Below are positions 1 to 11,618 of a DNA stretch of 64,000 bases, piece after piece (position 1 is the first letter of the stretch; every line of letters begins with the position of its first letter). This stretch comes from Marivita cryptomonadis (GTDB taxonomy: Bacteria > Pseudomonadota > Alphaproteobacteria > Rhodobacterales > Rhodobacteraceae), in NCBI RefSeq assembly GCF_002115725.1, contig NZ_JFKD01000001.1, positions 1 through 64,000 of the forward strand, in the 5' to 3' direction. A program made the translations under genes and the position numbers. The notes below the pieces were generated by a model, which searched no databases, was not told where the DNA came from, and was given only the letters and a program-made list of their open reading frames with translations.

Positions 1-91
1 CTGAGTCACAAACGCTGGCCCACGACGCTGAAGCGCTGGCGGTCAGGATCAAAATCCCAAAGACAGAAAAACCTGACCGAATCTCATTCAA
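1..91 (-). CDS. Partial secreted protein, N-terminus only
   Basis: Only the first 30 codons lie in the window. Reading leftward from a TTG at 91, the frame gives a charged start (MNEIRSG), a hydrophobic stretch (FSVFGILILTASASA) and a likely signal-peptidase site after SWA, followed by SVCDS. A GAGGG motif sits 7 bases before the TTG. The in-frame stop upstream leaves TTG as the only usual start. Function cannot be told from a signal peptide. It follows ubiB on the same strand after about 80 bases. Modest confidence, because it rests on a short segment. Confidence 0.4.
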   Translation of the reverse strand, partial: MNEIRSGFSVFGILILTASASASWASVCDS

Positions 92-171
92 CTCGTGACC
101 CTCGCATTCTGCGGTTGAGCACAGAGTAGAAAGCAGAAGGTTAGGATTCGGTTACGACAACATAAAATGGA

Positions 172-1704
172 TCAGAGAAAAGCCTCGATCGCGGCGACAA
201 TGCCGCCACCGGCAACAGCCCCAAGCGTCGCCCAAACAACAGCGATCTTGAGCGTATTCGACCTTGGTTCAGGCGTTCCTTGAGCTTGAGCAATCAGCAA
301 TTGCTCCATCAAACCGGGCAAACGCGGACCAAAACGCGCCAACACCAACGCCGTCTTTCCAAGATCTTTGCCGAAAGCGAGAGGACCAATGCTTTTTTTG
401 ATGTAGTCCTCGACAATGGGTTTGGCGACGTTCCAGATGTTCATCTTAGGATCCAGTGACCGGGCAACACCTTCAACGACCACCATAGTGCGCTGAAGAA
501 GTATCAACTCGGTCCGGGTTTCCATGCCGAAGCGTTCCGTCACCTCGAACAGGTAGCTGAGCAGCCGACCCATGGAAATTCGGGTCGCATCCATGCCGAA
601 GATGGGTTCTCCGACAGCACGCAAGGCCCGCGCAAACTCGTCTACGTCACGATTATTCGGCACATACCCTGCTTCGAAATGCACCTCTGCCACGCGTTTA
701 TAGTCGCGGCGGATAAAACCATAGAGAATCTCGGCGTAAACCCGACGGGTGTATTCGTCGATGTGCCCCATGATTCCGAAATCAAGTGCAATGATGTCCC
801 CGTTCGGAGCCACCTTAAGGTTACCTTGATGCATGTCGGCGTGAAAGAACCCGTCACGCAGGGCATGCTGCAGGAATAGCTGCAAGACCCGCTCGCTCAG
901 CGCGACACGATCATGACCCGCCGCATCAAGCGCGTCGTTGTCGCCCAAGGGAACGCCCTCGGCCCAACCGAGGGTCATCACGCGTCGACCGGATAACTCC
1001 CATTTTACCTCGGGCAATTGAAAGCCAGGATCATTTGACGTGTTGGCCGCAAATTCAGAGGCGGCAGCAGATTCGAGCCTGAGGTCAAGCTCACCCATCA
1101 CGACACCTTCGAAATGGGTGATAACGTCCATCGGCCTCAGCCTGCGAGAAGAGGGCGACAACAGCTCAATCATGCTGGCCGCCAGATAGAAGGCATCAAT
1201 GTCTTTTCGGAAATCCCGCTCCACATTCGGGCGGAGAACCTTGACTGCAACGATTTCGCCGCCTTGCGCCAACTTGGCTTTGTGGACTTGGGCAATCGAT
1301 GCAGCAGCAACCGGCTCACTGAATTCAGCGAAGAGGGAATCGACAGCGATTCCCAATTCGGATTCGACCATGCGCTTGGCTTCCGAAACCGAGAACGGCG
1401 GCAGCTTGTCCTGCAACACGCGCAATTGCGTCGCCATTTCATCACCCACAACATCCGGGCGCGTGCTGAGAACCTGTCCAAATTTGATGTATGCCGGACC
1501 CAAGGCCGTCAGGGCACGCGGCGCAGGCGGCATGTTGGGATCACCATAGTACCCCAGCCATTTGAACGGCCACCCCAGGAGACGAGCAGCCAGTCTGAGC
1601 GGCTTGGGCGCATCAAACGCATCAAGCACGACGCCCATTGCACCCGTACGTTCCAGCGTCGCGCCCGTACGGATCAGGCGCAGAATGTTGTGTGGGCCTC
1701 TCAC
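172..1704 (-). CDS. ubiB: UbiB, ABC1/ADCK-type kinase-like protein for ubiquinone synthesis
   Basis: A member of the UbiB/ABC1 atypical kinase family, needed for ubiquinone biosynthesis. It is thought to act as a membrane-bound ATPase that helps extract or organise lipid intermediates rather than as the hydroxylase it was once named for. The family KxGQ motif is at residues 74-77 (KFGQ), an alanine-rich loop (AAASIAQVH) near 133-141, the invariant lysine in VAVKVLRP at 155, and the DFG-like metal site in LDFGIMG. A C-terminal hydrophobic helix (GAVAGGGIVAAIEAFL) would anchor it in the inner membrane. At 510 residues it has normal length. The start is GTG, one base after the ubiE stop, so the two are translationally linked. 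Confidence 0.95.
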   Translation of the reverse strand: MRGPHNILRLIRTGATLERTGAMGVVLDAFDAPKPLRLAARLLGWPFKWLGYYGDPNMPPAPRALTALGPAYIKFGQVLSTRPDVVGDEMATQLRVLQDKLPPFSVSEAKRMVESELGIAVDSLFAEFSEPVAAASIAQVHKAKLAQGGEIVAVKVLRPNVERDFRKDIDAFYLAASMIELLSPSSRRLRPMDVITHFEGVVMGELDLRLESAAASEFAANTSNDPGFQLPEVKWELSGRRVMTLGWAEGVPLGDNDALDAAGHDRVALSERVLQLFLQHALRDGFFHADMHQGNLKVAPNGDIIALDFGIMGHIDEYTRRVYAEILYGFIRRDYKRVAEVHFEAGYVPNNRDVDEFARALRAVGEPIFGMDATRISMGRLLSYLFEVTERFGMETRTELILLQRTMVVVEGVARSLDPKMNIWNVAKPIVEDYIKKSIGPLAFGKDLGKTALVLARFGPRLPGLMEQLLIAQAQGTPEPRSNTLKIAVVWATLGAVAGGGIVAAIEAFL

Positions 1705-1705
1705 G

Positions 1706-2458
1706 TCAGATTTTCCAACCCGAATGTAGGCACGCGATACCCATGCTCAGATTACGGTACTTGGCATTCTCAAACCCGGCCTGCCGGACCATGCCCAAGA
1801 ACGTGTCTTGATCTGGGAACTGCCGGATCGACTCGACAAGGTATTGGTAGCTATCGCGGTCATTGGCGATGGCCTGCCCCAGCCGCGGAATGATGTTGAA
1901 CGAATAGAGATCGTACACCTTTTGCATTAACTCGTTCGGAATCTGGCTAAATTCCAATACCATCAAACGACCACCAGGGCGCAGCACGCGAAACGCCTCG
2001 TTCAGGGCCTCCTGCGGGCGCGTGACGTTTCGGATACCGAAAGAAATCGTGTAAACGTCGAATGTGTTGTTCTCGAAGGGCAGATGCATCGCATCGCCGA
2101 CTACCCAATCCAGACTGTCGCTCATGGCATTGGCTTCGGCCCGCTTGCGTCCTTCGACCAACATTGGCTCAGTTAGGTCGAGAACCGTCGCATCACCACG
2201 ACCGGCGCGTTTCAGAAACCGGAAAGAAATGTCACCGGTGCCACCCGCCACATCCAGAAGCTTTTGACCCGGGCGTGGCGCAAGCCAATCCATCATGGCA
2301 TCTTTCCAGATGCGATGTATTCCGAGCGACATGGCGTCATTCATGACATCGTATTTCGACGCGACAGAGCTGAACACGCCCTGCACGCGGCCCGCTTTTT
2401 CGTTCTCCGGAACGTCCTGGAACCCGAAATGTGTGGTGGATTGATTTTCGTCTGCCAT
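1706..2458 (-). CDS. ubiE: UbiE, ubiquinone/menaquinone C-methyltransferase
   Basis: A class I S-adenosylmethionine methyltransferase that C-methylates the demethoxyquinol ring in ubiquinone synthesis. The 250-residue protein has the UbiE opening region ([15 protein letters not shown]), motif I ([11 protein letters not shown]) near residues 67-77, and the later family segments [11 protein letters not shown] and [12 protein letters not shown]. It is the first gene of a minus-strand pair with ubiB and diverges from mutM across 85 bases, the arrangement usual in Rhodobacterales. Both neighbours and sequence support the assignment. Nothing unusual is seen. Confidence 0.96.
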   Translation of the reverse strand: MADENQSTTHFGFQDVPENEKAGRVQGVFSSVASKYDVMNDAMSLGIHRIWKDAMMDWLAPRPGQKLLDVAGGTGDISFRFLKRAGRGDATVLDLTEPMLVEGRKRAEANAMSDSLDWVVGDAMHLPFENNTFDVYTISFGIRNVTRPQEALNEAFRVLRPGGRLMVLEFSQIPNELMQKVYDLYSFNIIPRLGQAIANDRDSYQYLVESIRQFPDQDTFLGMVRQAGFENAKYRNLSMGIACLHSGWKI

Positions 2459-2543
2459 AAGCCTTGTCGTTTCTTGTGCCAGACTTTCTTATAGAGCGCC
2501 CAACCGGCGTTACAATGCGACGACACGAGACAGGACACCCGGA

Positions 2544-3395
2544 ATGCCCGAATTGCCAGAGGTTGAGACGGTACGACGCGGGCTGGCCCCCGCAATGGAG
2601 GGATTCGTGATCGCACGCGCGCAGGTCAACCGCCCCGATCTGCGATGGCCGTTTCCTGCAAACATGGCAGATCGACTGACCGGAAAGCGGGTGCTGCAAT
2701 TGCGGCGGCGGTCGAAGTACATTCTTGCCGACCTGGACAGCGGAGAAACCGCGCTCATTCATCTGGGCATGTCTGGGCGAATGTTGGTGTCAGGTGACCC
2801 ACTTGGTCAGTTTGTTCATTCACACCCTGCGCCAGAGAAGCATGACCATGTTGTGTTCGATATGGAAAACGGCGCACGCATCACATTCAACGACCCACGC
2901 CGCTTCGGTGCGATGGATCTCTTCACCACCGCTACAGGCGAATCACACCCGCTTTTGATATCGATCGGACCTGAACCCTTGGGCAATGCTTTCGACGAAG
3001 ACTATCTTGTCGAGGCGCTTTCACGCCGGAACACTCCGATGAAATCGGCGCTTCTTGACCAAAAATTGGTGGCTGGTCTTGGCAATATCTACGTCTGCGA
3101 AGCGCTTTACCGATCAAAAATTCATCCCACGCGCCCCGCGCGACGTGTTTCGAAAGACCGCATCGCAAGCCTTGTTCCGATTATCCGAGAGGTGCTCTCT
3201 GATGCCATCGAAGCGGGTGGTTCTTCGTTGCGCGACTTTCGCCAAGCCGATGGAGAGCTTGGATATTTCCAACACAGCTTCGATGTGTACGGACGAGAAG
3301 GTGCCCCCTGCCGCAGCACGGGCTGTACATCAACCATTCGCAGGATTGTGCAATCCGGACGGTCGACCTTCTATTGCCCGACCTGTCAAAGATAA
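2544..3395 (+). CDS. mutM: Formamidopyrimidine-DNA glycosylase MutM/Fpg
   Basis: A bifunctional base-excision repair enzyme removing 8-oxoguanine and formamidopyrimidines and cutting the strand by beta/delta elimination. The N-terminus is the family signature [14 protein letters not shown], with catalytic Pro2 and Glu3 exposed after methionine removal. The lysine loop RRRSKYIL is near residues 53-60. The H2TH region contains [15 protein letters not shown]. The C-terminal zinc finger has four cysteines in the order C-x5-C, then C-x2-C at the very end (YCPTCQR). Length 283 is normal. It is divergent from ubiE. An enoyl-CoA hydratase follows after 65 bases on the same strand. Confidence 0.96.
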   Translation: MPELPEVETVRRGLAPAMEGFVIARAQVNRPDLRWPFPANMADRLTGKRVLQLRRRSKYILADLDSGETALIHLGMSGRMLVSGDPLGQFVHSHPAPEKHDHVVFDMENGARITFNDPRRFGAMDLFTTATGESHPLLISIGPEPLGNAFDEDYLVEALSRRNTPMKSALLDQKLVAGLGNIYVCEALYRSKIHPTRPARRVSKDRIASLVPIIREVLSDAIEAGGSSLRDFRQADGELGYFQHSFDVYGREGAPCRSTGCTSTIRRIVQSGRSTFYCPTCQR

Positions 3396-3460
3396 CTTGA
3401 ACGCTTTGGATGAGATGCGTAAGGCTGCACGCCTGAGATCACCGAACGGAGCCCTCACTC

Positions 3461-4237
3461 ATGGCTTATGAGACGATTATCGTCGAAATCGAAGATCACG
3501 TCGCCACCATCAAACTGAATCGGCCGGATGCTTTGAATGCGTTGAACAGCCAATTGCTCAGCGAACTCGCAAGCGCGCTTGAAGACGCTGATGGCAACGA
3601 AAAAGTCCGTTGCATCATCCTGACCGGATCGCCCAAGGCTTTTGCTGCTGGTGCAGACATCAAGGAAATGTCCGAAAAAAGCTTTGTCGACATGTTCTTG
3701 TCGGACTTTTTCGGATCAGAATCCTTGGCCGTCTGCCGCGTGCGCAAACCCGTCATCGCAGCCGTATCTGGCTACGCGCTGGGTGGAGGCTGCGAATTGG
3801 CGATGATGTGCGATTTCATCATTGCCTCGGACACGGCCAAGTTCGGCCAACCCGAAATAAATCTGGGGGTCGTCGCAGGAATCGGCGGAACGCAACGACT
3901 GACGCGGTTTGTTGGTAAGTCCAAATCCATGGACATGCATCTGACAGGTCGCTTCATGGACGCCGAGGAAGCCGAACGGTCTGGCCTTGTCAGCCGCGTC
4001 GTGCCTGCGAAATCCCTCATGGAAGAAGCTCAATCGGCAGCCGCAAAGATCGCGGAAAAGTCGATGCTTGCGACCTTTGCCGTGAAAGAAGCTGTCAATC
4101 GTGCGTATGAAACCACGCTGAGCGAGGGGCTCTTACTAGAACGGCGCCTCTTTCACTCCTTGTTCGCGACCGAGGACCAGAAAGAAGGCATGGCTGCTTT
4201 CCTCGAGAAACGAACAGCACAGTTCCGAGACCGGTAG
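3461..4237 (+). CDS. Enoyl-CoA hydratase (crotonase family)
   Basis: Adds water across the 2,3 double bond of enoyl-CoA in fatty-acid or related acyl-CoA breakdown. At 258 residues it matches single-domain crotonases. The oxyanion-hole segments are present ([12 protein letters not shown] and [16 protein letters not shown]). Both glutamates expected for hydration are visible, one in GGGCELAMM and one in FGQPEINLG. The substrate range cannot be fixed from sequence, and related crotonases such as PaaF-type enzymes look similar. It sits between mutM and rpsT, a conserved neighbourhood in Roseobacters with no obvious pathway link. Confidence 0.9.
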   Translation: MAYETIIVEIEDHVATIKLNRPDALNALNSQLLSELASALEDADGNEKVRCIILTGSPKAFAAGADIKEMSEKSFVDMFLSDFFGSESLAVCRVRKPVIAAVSGYALGGGCELAMMCDFIIASDTAKFGQPEINLGVVAGIGGTQRLTRFVGKSKSMDMHLTGRFMDAEEAERSGLVSRVVPAKSLMEEAQSAAAKIAEKSMLATFAVKEAVNRAYETTLSEGLLLERRLFHSLFATEDQKEGMAAFLEKRTAQFRDR

Positions 4238-4257
4238 ATTGGAAATCAAGTCTTTTC

Positions 4258-4289
4258 ATCGCGGCGTTCTAACGGTATAGCGCCGCGAT
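4258..4289. repeat. 9-bp inverted repeat after enoyl-CoA hydratase gene
   Basis: ATCGCGGCG at 4258-4266 and CGCCGCGAT at 4281-4289 are perfect inverted repeats around a 14-base loop. There is no T-run on either side, so it is not a classical intrinsic terminator. It may be a stem-loop shaping the 3' end of the upstream mRNA or the 5' region of rpsT. Confidence 0.5.
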
Positions 4290-4393
4290 ACATGCGTGTG
4301 ATGCCCGCTTAGGCAAGATTCGATCCGGTCGATGGTTCCGGGCGTGCTTTCATATGCAACCCGATTTGAACGAAACGAACCAGGATAGATCAC

Positions 4394-4657
4394 ATGGCAA
4401 ATTCGCCCCAGGCCAAGAAGCGCGCAAAACAGAACGACAAGCGCTTCGCCATCAACAAAGCGCGTCGTTCGCGCATTCGTACTTTCCTTCGCAAGGTCGA
4501 AGAGGCAATCGCATCCGGCGACAAGGACGCGGCAGCTGCTGCATTGCGCGCTGCTCAGCCCGAAATCATGCGCGGCGTGACAAAGGGCGTGTTCCACAAG
4601 AACACTGCATCCCGCAAAGTGTCCCGTCTGGCATCCCGCGTCAAAGCCCTCGGCTGA
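4394..4657 (+). CDS. rpsT: 30S ribosomal protein S20
   Basis: A small, strongly basic 16S rRNA-binding protein of the 30S subunit, 87 residues. The N-terminus [17 protein letters not shown] and the internal [18 protein letters not shown] are typical of S20, as is the tail [19 protein letters not shown]. It stands alone between the hydratase and dnaA and ends at a strong intrinsic terminator. In many bacteria S20 controls its own translation, but I see no specific element here that shows it. Confidence 0.97.
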   Translation: MANSPQAKKRAKQNDKRFAINKARRSRIRTFLRKVEEAIASGDKDAAAAALRAAQPEIMRGVTKGVFHKNTASRKVSRLASRVKALG

Positions 4658-4694
4658 GAATCGTCGGCTGGCAAAGCAACTTTATAAAATCAAG

Positions 4695-4723
4695 ACGCCG
4701 CTCCGTTTGGGGCGGCGTTTTTT
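4695..4723 (+). terminator. Intrinsic terminator of rpsT
   Basis: ACGCCGCTCC (4695-4704), loop GTTT, GGGGCGGCGT (4709-4718): a 10-bp stem with one G-U pair, followed directly by a run of six Ts. It is placed 38 bases after the rpsT stop. Confidence 0.92.
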
Positions 4724-5127
4724 GTTGTGCTTGCGCAGTTCTGCACCGGTCAGAGATTCTTTTCAGACATTGTTAGAGTCAATAACGAAGTTCAGTTGAA
4801 GCACCTTCATCCACCCTTATAAATCAGGGCTGCGAGTCACATCGCTTGGGGGGACAGGCTCCTCCAGTTCAGAATTGAGACCGAAGAATATCTTGATTTT
4901 GGCCTGGGGGCATAATTGATATAAGATCAACCGCCTCGTCCATATTGATGCAAGGGCTACAGCGAACACCATTTGCCGGGCGTTCCTGACCCTTTACTTG
5001 GCTGTCCGGACTCGGTCCGAAGAGCCCTGGTCATCTTTTCCCAAATGTGACTCGGGGAAGTCATGAAGATGCCTTCCAAACAGGGGACAGTGTGTGACTT
5101 CACACTTAGACAGTGGAACAGGGACAA
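4724..5127. promoter_or_regulatory. rpsT-dnaA intergenic region, likely dnaA control region
   Basis: About 400 bases without a gene. It must hold the dnaA promoter. Two inverted repeats are visible: TTGAT-N5-ATCAA at 4916-4930 and the palindrome at 5092-5105, listed separately. I looked for DnaA boxes (TTATNCACA) on both strands and found no good match. The nearest is TCATCCACC at 4808-4816, two mismatches from TTATCCACA. I therefore cannot call an origin of replication here. Confidence 0.5.
5092..5105. promoter_or_regulatory. Palindrome just upstream of dnaA
   Basis: GTGTGA-CT-TCACAC is a perfect 6-bp inverted repeat with a 2-base centre, 22 bases before the ATG at 5128. Its symmetry and size suit a dimeric repressor site or a short stem-loop in the dnaA leader. 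No specific regulator can be named. Confidence 0.45.
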
Positions 5128-6513
5128 ATGACGCAAGACCAGTGGGGTTCGATTCGGAATGAGTTGCATCAAACGATGGGAGCGAACAGCTTTCAAAGCT
5201 GGATAGAACCACTGATCTATGTCGGGACCGACGGCGGTATCGCGCGTTTCAATGTTCCAACGAACTTTCTCGGCAACTATGTCTCGCAGAACTACGGTGA
5301 TATGCTGCTGTCCAAAATCACGCGTATGAACCCTTCCGTAAGACGGATCGTGTTTGACACCGTCACTGTGTCGCAAGACGCGCCAGCCCAGAGAAAAGAA
5401 GCAGCCGATGCTACGGGTGCCCCGCTGGCAGTGCCGCAAGTGCACACGAAATCATCCGCCAAGCCGGACAGCCTGAACGGCTCACCGCTCGACAAGCGAT
5501 TCACCTTCGACACCTTTGTTGTCGGCAAGCCGAATGAATTGGCGCATGCCGCAGCTCGTCGAGTGGCAGAGGGCGGGCCGGTGACCTTCAACCCCTTGTT
5601 CCTCTATGGTGGCGTCGGCCTCGGCAAGACGCACCTGATGCACGCCATCGCTTGGGAATTGCGCACACGCCATCCACATCTAAATGTTCTGAATCTGTCG
5701 GCAGAACAATTCATGTACCGCTTCGTGCAAGCTTTGCGCGACCGCAAGATGATGGACTTCAAGGAATTGTTCCGGTCCGTCGATGTCTTGATGGTCGACG
5801 ACGTCCAATTCATTGCCGGCAAGGACAGCACACAGGAAGAGTTCTTCCACACGTTCAACGCACTTGTGGACCAGCACAAACAAATCATTATCTCTGCCGA
5901 TCGCGCTCCGGACGAGATCAAGGATCTTGAAAACCGTATCCGTTCGCGGTTGCAAAGCGGGCTTGTGGTGGATCTGCACCCCACAGATTACGAACTGCGA
6001 CTTGGCATTCTACAGTCGAAATCCGAAATGTACTCGCGCATGTATCCGGGACTCGAAGTGGAACGCGGAATCCTCGAATTTCTGGCAGCCCGGATCGTCA
6101 GCAATGTGCGCATCCTTGAAGGCGCCCTGACGCGGCTGTTCGCCTTTGCATCATTGGTCGGCAAGCCCATCTCGATGGATCTGACTCAGGAATGCCTGAC
6201 CGACATTCTGCGCGTTTCGGAACGCAAGGTCTCCATTGAAGAGATCCAGCGCAAAGTCGCAGACCACTATCTCATTCGTCACTCCGACCTAGTTGGTCCA
6301 AAGCGGGTACGCACCTTTGCCCGCCCGCGTCAGATCGCGATGTATTTATGCAAACAGTTGACCACACGGTCGCTCCCCGAGATCGGCAGGCATTTCGGAG
6401 GTCGTGACCACACCACAGTCATGCATGGTGTCCGCCGGATCGAAGAACTCAGGAAACAGGACGCACAAATCGCCGAGGACGTGGAATTGCTGCGTCGGTC
6501 GCTCGAAGCCTGA
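5128..6513 (+). CDS. dnaA: Chromosomal replication initiator DnaA
   Basis: An AAA+ ATPase that binds DnaA boxes at oriC, melts the origin and loads the helicase. Domain I begins MTQDQWGSIRNEL and contains SFQSWIEPL. A short variable linker follows. The AAA+ domain has Walker A GGVGLGKTH and Walker B VLMVDDVQF. C-terminal domain IV carries the DnaA signature GGRDHTTVMHGVRR. I chose ATG 5128 because homologues start at this MTQ position and a GGGA lies close upstream. A GTG at 5113 would add five residues and has no ribosome site. It is followed by dnaN, as in the classic origin-region gene order. Confidence 0.96.
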   Translation: MTQDQWGSIRNELHQTMGANSFQSWIEPLIYVGTDGGIARFNVPTNFLGNYVSQNYGDMLLSKITRMNPSVRRIVFDTVTVSQDAPAQRKEAADATGAPLAVPQVHTKSSAKPDSLNGSPLDKRFTFDTFVVGKPNELAHAAARRVAEGGPVTFNPLFLYGGVGLGKTHLMHAIAWELRTRHPHLNVLNLSAEQFMYRFVQALRDRKMMDFKELFRSVDVLMVDDVQFIAGKDSTQEEFFHTFNALVDQHKQIIISADRAPDEIKDLENRIRSRLQSGLVVDLHPTDYELRLGILQSKSEMYSRMYPGLEVERGILEFLAARIVSNVRILEGALTRLFAFASLVGKPISMDLTQECLTDILRVSERKVSIEEIQRKVADHYLIRHSDLVGPKRVRTFARPRQIAMYLCKQLTTRSLPEIGRHFGGRDHTTVMHGVRRIEELRKQDAQIAEDVELLRRSLEA

Positions 6514-6532
6514 GTCCCAGAGACAACAAAAC

Positions 6533-6564
6533 GGGCAGTTGCGTGTCTTACTGCACGCCTGCCC
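6533..6564 (+). other. Hairpin between dnaA and dnaN
   Basis: GGGCAG and GCGTG pair with CACGC and CTGCCC (6533-6545 with 6554-6564), leaving a two-base bulge and an 8-base loop. No T-run follows, so it may be a weak or Rho-assisted attenuator, or an mRNA processing structure. Confidence 0.4.
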
Positions 6565-6667
6565 TTGACCCTGCGCACAATCCGGCCAAGAAATTGCAAA
6601 ACAAGGACTTGGAGAGAGGCCCTGAAGCGGGTTACTGTCTGCGTCCGGCCAGTCGGGGGATGAAAGC

Positions 6668-7786
6668 ATGAAATTCAGCATGGAACGCGGAACGCTGCTC
6701 AAGGCGGTGTCGCAAGCGCAATCCGTTGTCGAACGTCGCAACACCATTCCAATCTTGGCCAACGTCCTGATCGAAGCAGAAGGCGACAAGGTCCAATTCC
6801 GCGCAACTGACCTCGATATCGAAGTGGTTGACCGAGCCGTAGCACAGGTTGAACGCGCAGGCGCGACCACCGTGTCTGCCGTGACACTGCACGAAATTGT
6901 CCGTAAGTTGCCAGACGGAGCACTGGTGTCGCTTTCCGAGGACAGCGCGTCCGGTCGCCTGACCGTTGAGGCGGGCCGATCGAATTTCTCGCTTGCGACC
7001 CTGCCCAAAGAAGATTTCCCGGTGATGGCCTCGTCCGAATACAGCGCGAACTTCTCGGCCCCGGCTCCTGTTTTGCGTCGCCTGTTCGACAAGTCGAAGT
7101 TTGCAATCTCTACCGAGGAAACCCGGTATTACCTCAACGGCGTTTACATGCACGTCGCCGATGGCGAAGGTGGCAAGGTTCTGCGCTGTGTCGCCACTGA
7201 CGGCCATCGTCTGGCCCGGATCGACGCACCGTTGCCGAATGGCGCCTCTGACATGCCCGGAGTGATCGTTCCCCGCAAGACCGTAGGCGAGATGCGCAAA
7301 CTGCTTGACGATGACGATATGGAGATCGCTGTGTCGGTGTCGGAAACAAAAGTGCGCTTTGCGACCCCCGACATCACGCTGACATCCAAGGTCATTGATG
7401 GGACGTTCCCCGACTACACGCGCGTCATCCCTCAGGGCAACACCCGCCGTCTTGAAGTTGACGCGGCCGAGTTCGCCAAGGCTGTGGATCGGGTTGCAAC
7501 CGTGTCCTCCGAACGCTCGCGCGCGGTGAAGCTGCAGTTGGACGAGGATCGCCTGATCCTGTCGGTTAACGCGCCTGACAGCGGTGCCGCCGAAGAAGAG
7601 CTTGCCGTCGCCTATGCCGATGATCGACTCGAGATCGGCTTCAACGCGAAGTACCTGCTCGAAATCGCCAGCCAGGTGGACCGCGAAAACGCCGTATTCA
7701 TGTTCAATTCTTCGGGTGATCCGACCTTGATGCGCGAAGGCAATGATACCAGCGCAGTTTACGTCGTCATGCCGATGCGGGTGTGA
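6668..7786 (+). CDS. dnaN: DNA polymerase III beta subunit (sliding clamp)
   Basis: Forms the ring-shaped dimer that tethers DNA polymerase III to DNA. The 372-residue protein begins MKFSMERGTLLKAVSQAQSV and shows the three-fold repeated clamp architecture. Landmarks are ERRNTIPILANVLI in domain I, the central VATDGHRLAR, and the C-terminal MPMRV, which forms part of the partner-binding pocket. Between dnaA and recF it completes the usual dnaA-dnaN-recF-gyrB order. A hairpin lies in the 154-base gap after dnaA. Confidence 0.97.
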   Translation: MKFSMERGTLLKAVSQAQSVVERRNTIPILANVLIEAEGDKVQFRATDLDIEVVDRAVAQVERAGATTVSAVTLHEIVRKLPDGALVSLSEDSASGRLTVEAGRSNFSLATLPKEDFPVMASSEYSANFSAPAPVLRRLFDKSKFAISTEETRYYLNGVYMHVADGEGGKVLRCVATDGHRLARIDAPLPNGASDMPGVIVPRKTVGEMRKLLDDDDMEIAVSVSETKVRFATPDITLTSKVIDGTFPDYTRVIPQGNTRRLEVDAAEFAKAVDRVATVSSERSRAVKLQLDEDRLILSVNAPDSGAAEEELAVAYADDRLEIGFNAKYLLEIASQVDRENAVFMFNSSGDPTLMREGNDTSAVYVVMPMRV

Positions 7787-7815
7787 CGACTCCGCGCCTG
7801 TAAACGGGGGCGCTG

Positions 7816-8925
7816 TTGCCGCTTCATATCAACAGCCTCACGCTGTCACATTTCCGCTCTCACTTGCATGTATCGCTTTCCCCCGATCCACGGCCCGTTG
7901 TGCTGTTTGGTCCAAATGGCGCTGGCAAGACAAACCTGATCGAGGGAGTGTCGCTGTTTTCACCTGGACGCGGCATGCGGCGCGCGTCCGCGCAAGACAT
8001 GACGCGTCGTCCTGAAGGTCTTGGCTGGAAGGTAAGTGGACTTGTCCAAACCCCAGAGGGACTACAGGATATTGCCTTTCAGTCCGAGCAGGGCGCACCT
8101 CGTCTAGTCAAGATAAACGACAAACCTGCCCCACAATCCCGGCTGGGCGAACTGGTGCGGCTCTTGTGGTTGCTTCCATCAATGGACAGGTTGTGGATTG
8201 AAGGGGCAGAGGGCAGGCGGCGGTTTCTGGATCGCATGACCCTCAGCTTTTTTCCAGATCACGGTGATGTCTCACTGACTTACGAAAAGGCAATGCGCGA
8301 ACGCAATCGGCTGCTTAAAGATCAGGTCCGCGATCCGATGTGGTATAAGGCACTTGAGGCGCAAATGGCACAATCCGGTGCCGCAATCCATTCCAACCGT
8401 GTGCGTGCCTTGAAAAGGATCGCTAGCGCGCAGGATCAGGCCAGTACCCAATTCCCTGCTGCGGAACTTGACCTGATCCAGACCGAAGGCGAAATGCCGG
8501 AAACCGAAGCTGACCTGCGCACCGCATTCGAGGAAAGCCGATTTCGTGATCTTGCGGCGGGTCGAACTCTGGTCGGCCCTCATCGCGCCGACCTGTACGG
8601 TGTTTTCGCTGCAAAGGGTGTGCCTGCGGCCGACAGTTCCACCGGCGAACAAAAGGCTCTTCTCATTTCGCTCGTCCTGTCCAATGCCCGCGCTCTGGTT
8701 GAAGACTTTGGCGCACCGCCAATAGTCTTGCTGGACGAGGTGGCGGCCCATCTGGATGCAGAACGCCGTGCGGCCCTCTATGACGAGATTTGTGCCTTGG
8801 GTGCTCAGGCGTGGATGACGGGGACTGGCCCGGAATTGTTTCGCGAGCTGGAAGAACGGGCGCAGTATTTCGAAGTGACAGAGGCAGAACACGGTACCGC
8901 CATTTCGCCGATTCGATCGCCCTGA
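7816..8925 (+). CDS. recF: DNA repair and replication protein RecF
   Basis: An SMC/ABC-like ATPase that helps load RecA at single-strand gaps with RecO and RecR. Walker A is GPNGAGKTNL near residues 34-43. The ABC signature lies in SSTGEQKALLISLVLS, and Walker B in PIVLLDEVAAHLD. At 369 residues it has typical length. The start is TTG at 7816, preceded by a G-rich ribosome site (ACGGGGGCG). No ATG or GTG fits the conserved N-terminus LHINSLTLSHFRSH. It lies 29 bases after dnaN. Confidence 0.95.
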   Translation: MPLHINSLTLSHFRSHLHVSLSPDPRPVVLFGPNGAGKTNLIEGVSLFSPGRGMRRASAQDMTRRPEGLGWKVSGLVQTPEGLQDIAFQSEQGAPRLVKINDKPAPQSRLGELVRLLWLLPSMDRLWIEGAEGRRRFLDRMTLSFFPDHGDVSLTYEKAMRERNRLLKDQVRDPMWYKALEAQMAQSGAAIHSNRVRALKRIASAQDQASTQFPAAELDLIQTEGEMPETEADLRTAFEESRFRDLAAGRTLVGPHRADLYGVFAAKGVPAADSSTGEQKALLISLVLSNARALVEDFGAPPIVLLDEVAAHLDAERRAALYDEICALGAQAWMTGTGPELFRELEERAQYFEVTEAEHGTAISPIRSP

Positions 8926-8960
8926 CAATCTGTCCGCCGGGCAAATCCTTAAACCGCTAA

Positions 8961-11450
<2,490 letters not shown>

Positions 11451-11456
11451 TTGGTT

Positions 11457-11532
11457 CGGATTGGCTTCGCCAATCCGACTATTTGGGGGACCAGTCCCCC
11501 AAACCCCCTGAGGTATTTTCGGCCCAAAGAAA
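11457..11532 (+). repeat. Two-hairpin intergenic element, copy 1 (after gyrB)
   Basis: Stem one is CGGATTGGC-TTC-GCCAATCCG (11457-11477). Stem two is TTTGGGGGAC-CA-GTCCCCCAAA (11482-11503). Then come CCCCCTGAGGTATTTT and a purine-rich AAAGAA tail. The same architecture, including the CA loop and the CCCCC-TATTT-AAAGAA tail, occurs on the minus strand at 44860-44926. The first stem starts seven bases after the gyrB stop, so it probably forms the 3' end of the gyrB transcript. Confidence 0.75.
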
Positions 11533-11618
11533 CACCAATCTCTATGCTTTTCGGCTCTGGCGGATTGTCGGGCACGGTCCTACGATCCGGTAACAAAGCA
11601 GACGGGAGGGAGGACGCG

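Noticed and set aside
4916..4930. FNR/FnrL site TTGAT-ATCAA
   Set aside because: The spacer is five bases instead of four, which changes the phase of the half-sites. Recorded only as an inverted repeat.
4801..5112. Origin of replication upstream of dnaA
   Set aside because: No match to TTATNCACA better than two mismatches on either strand and no clustered repeats. A dnaA neighbourhood alone is not enough in alphaproteobacteria.
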